Origin: JANLTP01 sp031363055
GTDB lineage: Bacteria; Pseudomonadota; Gammaproteobacteria; Burkholderiales; Burkholderiaceae_E
Length of the DNA stretch: 13,466 nt
Direction: 5' to 3'
NCBI GenBank assembly: GCA_031363055.1
Contig: JANLTP010000113.1
Location: 1-13,466, forward strand
A model generated the notes under the pieces. It saw nothing but the letters and a program-made list of their open reading frames with translations, was not told the origin of the DNA and ran no database searches. The position numbers and the translations under genes are program-made. Shown one piece after another: positions 1 to 6,796 of this stretch (position 1 is the stretch's first letter; each line of letters begins with the position of its first letter).

Positions 1-582
1 CTTGCCGTCGCACAGCGCGGTGCCGTATTCATCGCCCTTTAACTCTGACGCAAGACCGAAGTCTTTCAACGTCCAGCCCTTGGCCGCGATGAATTCCTCG
101 AGCGCGGCACGGCTGCCGGAACCGGGATTACCGACATTGAATTTTTTGCCCTTGAAGTCGTCAATGCTCTTGGCCGCAACCTCCTTGCGGCTCAGCACGG
201 TCATCGGCTCGGCCTGCAGCGACATGACCGATCGTAACTCGGCGACGGCCTGACCGTTGTAAGGGCCCAGGCCTTTGATCGCATTGAATTGCACATCGGA
301 CTGGGCAATTCCCAGGTCGAGGTCGCCCGCCTTGATGGCGTTGACGTTGAATACCGAACCGCCGGTTGATTCAACCGAGCAACGCACACCGTGTTTCGCG
401 CGGTCCTTGTTGACGAGTCGGCAGATGGCGCCACCCACCGGGTAATAGACACCGGTGACGCCACCAGTGCCTATCGTGACGAACTTTTGCTGCGCGTGCA
501 CGGGCCCGGCGAGGACGCCCGCAAATACGCCCGCAACGAGGATTGAGAATACCGCAGTTGACCACCGGCCTGATAGGTTCAC
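1..582 (-). CDS. TAXI family TRAP transporter solute-binding protein (N-terminal 194 residues, cut by window edge)
   Basis: This is the periplasmic substrate-binding subunit of a TRAP transporter of the TAXI type, which would hand a small organic solute, probably a carboxylate or amino acid, to a fused DctQM-type permease. Reading from a GTG at 582, residues 1-30 form a Sec signal peptide: arginine at 6, a hydrophobic core, and a likely cleavage after VHA at 28-30. The mature part opens with TIGTGGVTGVYYPVGGAIC (36-54), the family signature, and later has GIAQSDVQF and KFNVGNPGSGSR. TAXI proteins usually have about 320 residues, so some 125 are missing at the left edge. It follows the two photolyase genes on the same strand after 41 bp, so it may share their transcript. 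No permease is in view; it may lie beyond the left edge. The family call is firm, the substrate unknown. Confidence 0.9.
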   Translation of the reverse strand, partial: MNLSGRWSTAVFSILVAGVFAGVLAGPVHAQQKFVTIGTGGVTGVYYPVGGAICRLVNKDRAKHGVRCSVESTGGSVFNVNAIKAGDLDLGIAQSDVQFNAIKGLGPYNGQAVAELRSVMSLQAEPMTVLSRKEVAAKSIDDFKGKKFNVGNPGSGSRAALEEFIAAKGWTLKDFGLASELKGDEYGTALCDGK

Positions 583-588
583 GTTGAG

Positions 589-594
589 CTCCCT
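589..594 (-). promoter_or_regulatory. Ribosome binding site of the TAXI gene
   Basis: On the minus strand AGGGAG lies 6 bases before the GTG at 582-580. This is the strongest Shine-Dalgarno in the left part, and it supports the GTG as the start. A full signal peptide directly after that GTG agrees. Confidence 0.7.
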
Positions 595-623
595 GACTTC
601 ATTTGAGTTGTTCTTGCCGGAGT

Positions 624-2015
624 CTACCTTTTGCCGACCAGATTCGACAAGGAGCGCTGCCTCAGTTTCGATGCGGGCGGATCCGAAGACGACGAGTGCG
701 ACGCTTGAAGGTTAATTAATATTTCCGGAATTCGTTCGCGGAACTGAAAAAAACCTCGAGCGCAGTACGGCCAAGCCTGCTGGTCCCAGCGCCTGAGTAG
801 TTGGTGCAAGTTAATGTGCCGCACCGACAGCGCAGCCTGCAGCTCAGTGATTGCGACCAGCGTCGGCCCGACCGGCACATGGGGCGTGACCAGATCGTTG
901 ACGCCGGCCTGTGCGCATGCCTCAACGATCGCAGCCCTCGAGTTCAGCGTGTCGACACTCACCAACGGACATGCAAAGTTCGCTGCCGCGTCGATAGCAG
1001 CCTCTGAACTGGCGCGACGAACATACTCGGCGGCGACGCTGCCCTGACTGCGCAGCGATCGCGCCGCCGGTTCGCGCACCGCAATCACCAATCGAGGCGC
1101 TGACAGACTCGGCGACGACAGATACGGCGAGGTCAGATGCGGCGAGGTCAGACGCGGCGAGGTCAGACGCGGCGAAAACTGCGACACCAGCAGCGCCCCT
1201 TGCAAGTCGTCCTCTGTCAACAACAAGGCGGTCGCTGCGTCGCTGGCGGGAAGGCTTACCTGGACAGGAGCGCGCCAGGGTTGACGGCGCGGTTCAAAAT
1301 CGGATGCCGATTCGGACGCGGATGCGGATTCGCTCATCGCAACTGCCGATTCATTCAATTGTCCGCGCGGATCGAATCGACCTTCGGTGTTACGCAGGAT
1401 GTTTTCTGCGCGCGCCAGATAATGTTTGCCCGGCGTATGCAGGCCAGCCACCCAACGCCACGACAGGGTGTTGCTGGCCGGATCGGCGTCGACCAGGTGA
1501 CGCATAAAAAAATCAGCGCCGAGTTGCCAGGGCAATTTCAGAGTGAATATCCAGATACTCGCAAACCACATGCGGGCATGATTATGCAAATAGCCACTGC
1601 TGACCAACTCCTGGCTCCACGCGTCGAAACACTCGATGCCGGTACGACCGCGCAGCGCGTTGCCAAGGCCACGTGATGCCGCTGAAGGTTCTGCATGAAT
1701 TCGTGCCTGCTCGTCGCGACTCTGGACATACCGAACCCAGACCTGCGGATTGGTTTGCAACCAGCCCTTCCAGTAAGTGCGCCAACACACTTCGTGAACA
1801 AATTTCTCGACGCTCTCGAAGCTGTGTTTGGCGAGCACGGCCAACAACACCTCTTCCTCAAGTAGAACGCGATGGCGGATCGCCGCCGACAGGCGCGACA
1901 CACTGTGATGGCGCTGCGGGCCGCGATCAATATTGCGCTGCTCGGCATAGCGTAGTACGTGCTCGTTGACGAACGCGTCCAGTTGCGCCAGTGCCAGCTC
2001 GCGAAGCGAACTCAC
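624..2015 (-). CDS. FAD-binding photolyase/cryptochrome-like protein, FAD domain first, no N-terminal antenna domain
   Basis: 463 residues from a GTG that overlaps the phrB stop by four bases (GTGA), which suggests translational coupling. Residues 65-215 match the FAD-binding half of photolyases: HEVCWRTYW (74-82), where E and W match the lesion-contacting E-x-x-W of CPD photolyases; TGIECFDA (125-132); GYLHNHARM (141-149); and DADPASNTLSWRWVAG (176-191), with the flavin-contacting Asn and the Trp of the electron chain. The usual N-terminal alpha/beta antenna domain is absent; only some 60 residues precede the FAD part. After a low-complexity linker (SESASASESAS at 228-238 and SPRLT-type repeats at 281-308), residues 305-432 look like an alpha/beta segment ending in TPHVPVGP and ARGFFQFRERIP. 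I infer a light-driven flavoprotein, either a repair enzyme or a photoreceptor. The family is sure, the activity unknown. Confidence 0.82.
   Translation of the reverse strand: MSSLRELALAQLDAFVNEHVLRYAEQRNIDRGPQRHHSVSRLSAAIRHRVLLEEEVLLAVLAKHSFESVEKFVHEVCWRTYWKGWLQTNPQVWVRYVQSRDEQARIHAEPSAASRGLGNALRGRTGIECFDAWSQELVSSGYLHNHARMWFASIWIFTLKLPWQLGADFFMRHLVDADPASNTLSWRWVAGLHTPGKHYLARAENILRNTEGRFDPRGQLNESAVAMSESASASESASDFEPRRQPWRAPVQVSLPASDAATALLLTEDDLQGALLVSQFSPRLTSPRLTSPHLTSPYLSSPSLSAPRLVIAVREPAARSLRSQGSVAAEYVRRASSEAAIDAAANFACPLVSVDTLNSRAAIVEACAQAGVNDLVTPHVPVGPTLVAITELQAALSVRHINLHQLLRRWDQQAWPYCARGFFQFRERIPEILINLQASHSSSSDPPASKLRQRSLSNLVGKR
1101..1175 (-). repeat. In-frame 15-bp tandem repeat, five units
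   Basis: Five consecutive 15-bp units on the plus strand: 1101-1115, 1116-1130, 1131-1145, 1146-1160 and 1161-1175. The last two are identical (GGTCAGACGCGGCGA), the third differs by one base, and the first two are more diverged. Read on the coding strand they give the pentapeptide series SPRLT, SPRLT, SPHLT, SPYLS, SPSLS in the linker of the FAD-binding protein. Because the unit is a multiple of three, gain or loss of copies keeps the frame. Confidence 0.9.
1302..1334 (-). repeat. Short Ser/Ala/Glu low-complexity repeat in the FAD-protein linker
   Basis: The coding strand reads SESASASESAS (residues 228-238), built from repeated GAT/GAC/GCG-type triplets visible on the plus strand as cggatgccgattcggacgcg and its continuation. 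It separates the FAD-binding domain from the C-terminal segment and is likely a flexible, disordered spacer. Confidence 0.7.
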
Positions 2016-3589
2016 AGGGTGTCGAGTCCCTGCAGTACCTCTTGCGCTTGCGCCCGAATCTGCAGTCGCTCGGCCGGTGGCAAACGCGCAATGCTGGCGG
2101 CCATCAGCGCAGTGCGCGGAGAGGCAGCAAGGCTGGCGTGATGTTGGTCCAGAAAATTCCAGTACAGCGTTGTTATCGGACAGGCGTCAGTGCCGGTTCG
2201 CTTGGCGGGCTTGAAGCGGCAATCAGCGCAATAGTTGCTCATGCGACTGATGTAGGCACCACTGGCAATGTAAGGCTTGGTGGTAAACCGGCCGCCATTC
2301 GCAAATAGCGCCATGCCGGCGACATTCGGCAACTCGACCCAGTCTACAGCATCGACATAGACGGCCAGGTACCAGTCTTCTACCGCCTTAGGATCAATCT
2401 CGGCCAACAAGGCGAACATACCAGTGACCATCAGGCGCTGAATATGATGCGCATAACCGTACTTCAGCGTCTGCCCGACCACCTCACGCATGCAGTTCAT
2501 CGACGTCTCACCGCTCCAGTACCAGCTCGGCAGGGGCCGTCGATGGCCATAGTGATTGGCCTCGCGCAGCCCCGGCATTTCCAGCCAGTAGACACCGCGT
2601 ATGAATTCGCGCCAGCCGATAATCTGCCGCACAAACCCTTCAATCGATGCCAGCGAAATCGCGTCTCCCTGAATCTTGCTTGATTCATAGGCCTCGATGG
2701 CGGCGGCAATCACTTCGCGCGGGTCGAGCATTTTCAGATTCAGCGCCACCGACAGCAGCGAGTGATACAAAAACGGCTCACCACGCCACATGGCATCCTG
2801 ATACTGACCAAACCTGGGCAACGCGTCCCGGCAAAACCGCTGCAAGAGCTGCAGCGACTGCACGCGGCTGACCGGCCAGTTGAACTCACCCAGGCTGCCC
2901 GGATGCCCGGCAAAACGCTTTTCGACGAAGTCCAATACCGTTTGCGTGATTGCATCGACGGCGAGAAGCGGTGCCGGCGGCAAGTCGGCCGGCCCGACAC
3001 GTCCAAAGCTGCCGCGATTCTCGGCGTCAAGATTCCAGACACCGGTCAGCGGTTGCAGCTTGCCATTCGCATCCGGCTCCATCAGCAAGTTGTAACGCAG
3101 TCGCATCACCCGATAAAACGGCTCCATGATCAGGCGCTTCTTGCCGCCCGTCCAACGTTTGAACTCGGCACGGCTCATCATGAAATGCCGGTCTTCGCGA
3201 ATCTCCACGGCCAGGCCGGTAGGGGCGGATAAGGCGAGAAGGCTCTGCTCCAGGCGCCAGTCGCCGGTTTCAGCCAGAATCAGTTTCGCCGGTTTTAACC
3301 GTTGCAGTTGTGCCCGCAGGATGTCGGCCAGATCGGCCGGATGGCGCTCGTCGAAGGCGACATAGTCGAGCGGCAAATTTTCTGCGCGCAACACGGCGGC
3401 GAAATGACGCATGGCGCTCAAAAACACGGCGATGCGCGCCTGATGACTCCAGACGTGGCTCGATTCGGTCAACGATTCAATCATGACGACCCGATCTTGA
3501 TCGACGTCAAAACCGTCGAACGCCGCGCTGTCGCGATTGAGCTGATCGCCAAGCACCAGCACCAGGTTTCTTGTAAGTCGGTCCGACAT
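2012..3589 (-). CDS. phrB: Iron-sulfur bacterial cryptochrome/photolyase, probable (6-4) photolyase
   Basis: 525 residues, close to Agrobacterium PhrB (507). The N-terminus NLVLVLGDQL (8-17) starts the antenna domain; the C-terminal half binds FAD. Four cysteines, C366, C454, C457 and C470 (NYCADC, DACPI), match the [4Fe-4S] ligands of PhrB with a constant shift of 16. The same shift puts the HH pair at H381/H382 (AHHIQRLM), with W358, W406 and Y407 at the known electron-transfer positions. Members repair (6-4) photoproducts in UV-damaged DNA using blue light; PhrB also carries a lumazine antenna pigment. I chose the ATG at 3589 because it gives 7 residues before the conserved start; a longer frame to 3688 has a non-family extension. 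No strong ribosome site precedes it. The stop overlaps the next photolyase-like gene. Assignment to the FeS-BCP/CryPro class is secure; (6-4) specificity is from the family. Confidence 0.93.
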   Translation of the reverse strand: MSDRLTRNLVLVLGDQLNRDSAAFDGFDVDQDRVVMIESLTESSHVWSHQARIAVFLSAMRHFAAVLRAENLPLDYVAFDERHPADLADILRAQLQRLKPAKLILAETGDWRLEQSLLALSAPTGLAVEIREDRHFMMSRAEFKRWTGGKKRLIMEPFYRVMRLRYNLLMEPDANGKLQPLTGVWNLDAENRGSFGRVGPADLPPAPLLAVDAITQTVLDFVEKRFAGHPGSLGEFNWPVSRVQSLQLLQRFCRDALPRFGQYQDAMWRGEPFLYHSLLSVALNLKMLDPREVIAAAIEAYESSKIQGDAISLASIEGFVRQIIGWREFIRGVYWLEMPGLREANHYGHRRPLPSWYWSGETSMNCMREVVGQTLKYGYAHHIQRLMVTGMFALLAEIDPKAVEDWYLAVYVDAVDWVELPNVAGMALFANGGRFTTKPYIASGAYISRMSNYCADCRFKPAKRTGTDACPITTLYWNFLDQHHASLAASPRTALMAASIARLPPAERLQIRAQAQEVLQGLDTL

Positions 3590-3616
3590 CGTTTTGCTGA
3601 TCGCTCCATGAGGGTG

Positions 3617-3642
3617 CTTGTGCGCAGTGGCTACTGCACAAG
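3617..3642 (-). promoter_or_regulatory. Bulged inverted repeat in the phrB leader
   Basis: CTTGTG at 3617-3622 pairs with CACAAG at 3637-3642, and CAGT at 3625-3628 pairs with ACTG at 3633-3636. The loop is GGCT, with a two-base bulge on one side. Counting only the outer arms, CTTGTGC and GCACAAG are a perfect 7-bp inverted repeat with a 12-bp spacer. It lies 28-53 bases before the phrB start. It could be an operator or an RNA hairpin in the 5' leader. It is not a terminator: no T-run follows on either strand. Confidence 0.4.
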
Positions 3643-3723
3643 GACGCGATGTTAAGCGGCCGCACGATTGCGCCATCAAAGACCCCAACCGCCGCTACAG
3701 CAACCGAATCGCGATGAGCGGCT

Positions 3724-3742
3724 CAATTGACCGATACAATTG
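3724..3742. promoter_or_regulatory. Paired CAATTG element at the ubiB start
   Basis: CAATTG occurs at 3724-3729 and again at 3737-3742, separated by ACCGATA. Each copy is self-complementary, so the pair is both a direct and an inverted repeat. The second copy contains the TTG start of ubiB (3740). It may be a protein site in the phrB/ubiB divergent region, or chance. Confidence 0.2.
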
Positions 3743-5299
3743 CAGGCTGTGCGTTTCCCTCGACTCCTTCGTATTCTTTTCGTTGGTTGGCGATTTGGCC
3801 TCGACGAATTGGTCGCCTCTGGCGCCGCTGCAACCCTGGGTTCGCGCAGTGCGTTCCGGTTCGCGCGCCTGTTGCGCTTCGGGCGGCACTTCCAGGCCAC
3901 GCGCGGCGCCCGTTTGCGCATGGCGCTCGAAAGCCTGGGCCCCGTATTCGTCAAGTTTGGCCAGGTCCTTTCAACCCGCCGTGACCTGCTGCCCGCCGAT
4001 ATTGCAGATGAACTGGCCAAACTGCAGGATCAGGTGCCGCCGTTTGACAATGATCTGGCCGTCGCTGAAATTCAACGCGGCCTCGGAAAACCGTTAGCCG
4101 CCATTTATCAATCGTTCGAGCGCGAGCCGGTGGCATCGGCCTCGATCGCACAAGTGCACTTTGCAGTATTGCTGGATGGCCGGGAGGTCGCCGTCAAGGT
4201 GCTGCGCCCGGGCATGAAATCACTGATCGATCGTGATCTGGCACTCATGCGAAGTGCCGCCCGATTGGCGCTTCGCCTGTCGGCCGATGTACGCCGGCTG
4301 CGTCTGTTGGAGGTCATCAACGAATTTGATCACTACCTGCATGACGAACTTGATCTGATTCGCGAGGCCGCCAATGCCAATCAATTGCGGCGTAATTTTT
4401 CAGACTCCCGGCTGCTGTCGATTCCGGAAATGTACTGGGATTATTGTGCGGTCAATGTGCTGACCATGCAGCGCATGCATGGCATTCCCGTCGGCCGCAT
4501 GGACGAGTTGCACAACGCCGGTATCGATCTGAAAAAACTGTCTCGCGACGGCGTCGAGATCTTTTTCACCCAGGTGTTTCAGCACGGCTTTTTTCATGCC
4601 GACATGCATCCGGGCAATATTCTGGTCGGCGACTCGGGCGAGCAGTTCAATCGCTATATCGCGCTGGATTTCGGCATTGTCGGCACGCTGTCCGAATTCG
4701 ACAAAAATTATCTGGCTCAAAATTTTCTGGCGTTCTTTAATCGTGACTACCGGCGGGTCGCGCAGTTGCATGTCGAATCCGGTTGGGTGCCACGCAAGAC
4801 CCGGGTCGAAGAACTCGAAGGCGCCATCCGCGCTTGCTGCGAACCGTTCTTCGATCGACCGCTGAAAGAAATATCGTTGGGCCTGGTGTTGCTGCGATTA
4901 TTTCAGGCGTCGCGCCGATTTGATGTCGAGGTGCAACCGCAACTGGTGCTGTTGCAGAAAACCTTGCTCAACATCGAAGGCTTGGGACGCGAACTCGACC
5001 CCGATCTCGATCTTTGGGTGACCGCCAAGCCGTTTCTCGAGCGCTGGATGGGCAAGCAGATCGGTCTCACGGGTCTCTTTGAGCGACTCGGCTCGGAAGC
5101 GAGTCAATGGTCACAACTGCTGCCGCAATTGCCGAGGCTCGCGCACAGCGCGCTAAGCCACCTCGCCCATCCACCGGCCAGCGATCAGACCACCGAATTG
5201 ATCGAGCGCTTGATCCAGGAACAGCGCAAAACACAACACTGGGTTCGACTTTTTGTGCTCGGTCTGGTTATTCTTGCAACCTTGCATTTTTATCGCTGA
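3740..5299 (+). CDS. ubiB: UbiB, atypical kinase/ATPase for ubiquinone biosynthesis
   Basis: 519 residues, highly similar to E. coli UbiB (546). UbiB is a membrane-bound ATPase of the UbiB/ADCK/Coq8 protein-kinase-like family that supports aerobic ubiquinone synthesis. Visible parts: the KxGQ-type motif VKFGQVLSTRRD (71-82), alanine-rich loop SASIAQVH (133-140), the VAVKVLRPG lysine K153, catalytic-loop HADMHPGN (286-293), metal-binding DFG (310-312; E. coli has DCG), and EVQPQLVLLQKTLL (397-410). One hydrophobic helix (about 502-517) anchors the C-terminus; E. coli has two. The TTG at 3740 gives the same N-terminal length as E. coli UbiB; GTG at 3749 is the alternative. Neither has a good ribosome site. 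It is not beside ubiE and ubiJ here. It diverges from phrB and is followed after 14 bp by a symporter. Confidence 0.95.
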   Translation: MQAVRFPRLLRILFVGWRFGLDELVASGAAATLGSRSAFRFARLLRFGRHFQATRGARLRMALESLGPVFVKFGQVLSTRRDLLPADIADELAKLQDQVPPFDNDLAVAEIQRGLGKPLAAIYQSFEREPVASASIAQVHFAVLLDGREVAVKVLRPGMKSLIDRDLALMRSAARLALRLSADVRRLRLLEVINEFDHYLHDELDLIREAANANQLRRNFSDSRLLSIPEMYWDYCAVNVLTMQRMHGIPVGRMDELHNAGIDLKKLSRDGVEIFFTQVFQHGFFHADMHPGNILVGDSGEQFNRYIALDFGIVGTLSEFDKNYLAQNFLAFFNRDYRRVAQLHVESGWVPRKTRVEELEGAIRACCEPFFDRPLKEISLGLVLLRLFQASRRFDVEVQPQLVLLQKTLLNIEGLGRELDPDLDLWVTAKPFLERWMGKQIGLTGLFERLGSEASQWSQLLPQLPRLAHSALSHLAHPPASDQTTELIERLIQEQRKTQHWVRLFVLGLVILATLHFYR

Positions 5300-5313
5300 C
5301 TTCGCCCATCGCC

Positions 5314-6756
5314 ATGCTCATTTTCGCTGTCATCATTTATTTGTTGCTGACCATCGGCATCGGACTGTACGCCGCGCGCCAGGTCAGCAGTGCCAAGGAC
5401 TTCATGGTGGCGGGCCGCAGCCTGCCCTTGCATATCAGTATCGCCACCGTGTTCGCGACCTGGTTCGGTGCCGAGACGGTGCTGTCGGTGTCGGCGACGT
5501 TCGCCAAGGATGGCCTGGTCGGTATTCCCGCCGATCCATTTGGCGCGTCGTTTTGTTTGCTGATCGTCGCGCTCTTTTTCGCACGCGCGTTTTACCGCAT
5601 GGACTTGCTGACGATTGGCGACTTTTATCGCAAACGATACGGCAAATCGGTTGAGGTGTTCACGAGCCTGGCGATCACCATCTCCTACCTGGGCTGGACA
5701 TCGGCACAAATGACCGCGCTGGGCCTGGTGATTACCGTGTTATCACAGGGCGCGCTGAGCTTGAACCAAAGCATTCTGATCGGCGCATTTATCGTCCTGT
5801 TTTATACGATCTGGGGCGGTATGTGGTCGGTCGCACTGACCGACCTGTTCCAGACCGTCGTGATTCTGATTGGTCTGCTGCTGGTCGCCTGGCTGATTGG
5901 CGATATGGCAGGCGGCGCTGCCAAAGTGATTGCCACGGCGTCGGAAACGGGCAAGTTGACGCTGCTGCCGACCGGCGGACTGTCGCAATGGCTGGGCTTT
6001 CTGGCGGCCTTCTTAACCATGGCCTTGGGCTCGATCCCGCAGCAGGACGTTTTTCAGCGCGTCACCAGCGCCAAAGACGAGAAGACGGCCGTGCGCGGCA
6101 CCTTGATCGGCGGCGCCTTGTATTTCTGCTTCGCGTTTGTGCCCATGTTCATCGCCATGGCCGCCCTGATCATCGAGCCAAAACTGGCCGAGCTGTTCAA
6201 GGCGGAAGACGCACGTGAAATACAGCGAATATTGCCCGATCTGATTTTGGCGCGCATGCCGATGTGGGCTCAGATCATGTTCTTTGGCGCATTGCTCTCG
6301 GCCATTCTCTCGACCGCCAGCGGCGCCTTGCTGGCACCGAGTTCGCTGTTCACCGAAAACGTCTTGCGCCCGTTCATGGGCCCGGTCAGCGACCGGCGAT
6401 TCCTGCTGATCTTGCGTTGCGTGCTGGCGCTGTTTACGATGAGCGCGCTGCTGTTTGCCTTGAACTCGAAAAGCACCATGTATGAAATGGTGCAAAACGC
6501 CTACAAGGTGACCTTGACCGGCGCCTTGATTCCGCTGGTGTTTGGACTGTTCTGGCGGCGATCGACGACCCAGGGCGCGCTGTTGTCGGTATTCATGGGA
6601 CTGGCCACCTGGATTATTTGCGAGCAGAATTTCGCCGATGCCCTGGTGCCACCGCAATTGAATGGCCTGGGCGCGGCGTTGATCGCCATGCTGGTTGGCT
6701 CACTGGCGCCGCAGATATTCAACGAGCCAGCTAGAGCAAGCCAGCGAACAACCTGA
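5314..6756 (+). CDS. Sodium:solute symporter (SSS family, TC 2.A.21)
   Basis: 480 residues with about 13 hydrophobic helices, the usual size of the SSS family, which uses the sodium gradient to import sugars, amino acids, vitamins or organic acids. It starts directly in the first helix (MLIFAVIIYLLL). Typical features follow: KDFMVAGRSLP after helix 1, the ATWFGAETVLSVSATFAKDG stretch in helix 2, DLLTIGDFYRKRYG, GSIPQQDVFQR in the middle, and SAILSTASGALLAPSSL in helix 8, whose S-T pair matches the second sodium site of PutP and vSGLT. I chose the ATG at 5314, 14 bp after ubiB. The open frame continues upstream into ubiB to 5107, but that part is not hydrophobic and shares no family sequence. 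No clear ribosome site is seen, so translation may depend on ubiB termination. The substrate cannot be told from sequence. Confidence 0.88.
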   Translation: MLIFAVIIYLLLTIGIGLYAARQVSSAKDFMVAGRSLPLHISIATVFATWFGAETVLSVSATFAKDGLVGIPADPFGASFCLLIVALFFARAFYRMDLLTIGDFYRKRYGKSVEVFTSLAITISYLGWTSAQMTALGLVITVLSQGALSLNQSILIGAFIVLFYTIWGGMWSVALTDLFQTVVILIGLLLVAWLIGDMAGGAAKVIATASETGKLTLLPTGGLSQWLGFLAAFLTMALGSIPQQDVFQRVTSAKDEKTAVRGTLIGGALYFCFAFVPMFIAMAALIIEPKLAELFKAEDAREIQRILPDLILARMPMWAQIMFFGALLSAILSTASGALLAPSSLFTENVLRPFMGPVSDRRFLLILRCVLALFTMSALLFALNSKSTMYEMVQNAYKVTLTGALIPLVFGLFWRRSTTQGALLSVFMGLATWIICEQNFADALVPPQLNGLGAALIAMLVGSLAPQIFNEPARASQRTT

Positions 6757-6796
6757 CAATGGGCCGAGTAGCACCTCGTAAAGGTCAGCGCCGCAC

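Noticed and set aside
1101..1175. Tandem repeat considered as a CRISPR-like array
   Set aside because: Units are 15 bp, contiguous, with no spacers, and are translated in frame within a gene.
1137..1676. 179-residue plus-strand open frame opposite the FAD-binding protein
   Set aside because: It is a shadow of a gene with clear photolyase motifs; its product has no recognisable domain and runs through the repeat tract.
3590..3688. Possible 33-residue N-terminal extension of PhrB
   Set aside because: The extension lacks family sequence, and known PhrB proteins start a few residues before the LVLxLGDQL strand. The inverted repeat at 3617-3642 also falls in it, which suits a leader better.
5107..5313. 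69-residue upstream extension of the symporter inside ubiB
   Set aside because: It is polar, overlaps the well-conserved ubiB reading frame, and would put a long soluble tail before the first helix; symporters of this type start at or near helix 1.
5290..5320. Frameshift truncating ubiB
   Set aside because: The bases after the stop code for no second UbiB helix in a shifted frame that I can recognise; the next frame is the start of the symporter.
6013..6657. 214-residue minus-strand open frame opposite the symporter
   Set aside because: It is rich in His, Gln and Gly, as expected of the complement of hydrophobic-helix codons, and shows no domain.
6757..6796. Terminator between the convergent symporter and lipoprotein genes
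   Set aside because: Only a 4-bp stem (CGAG/CTCG) is present and there is no T-run on either strand.
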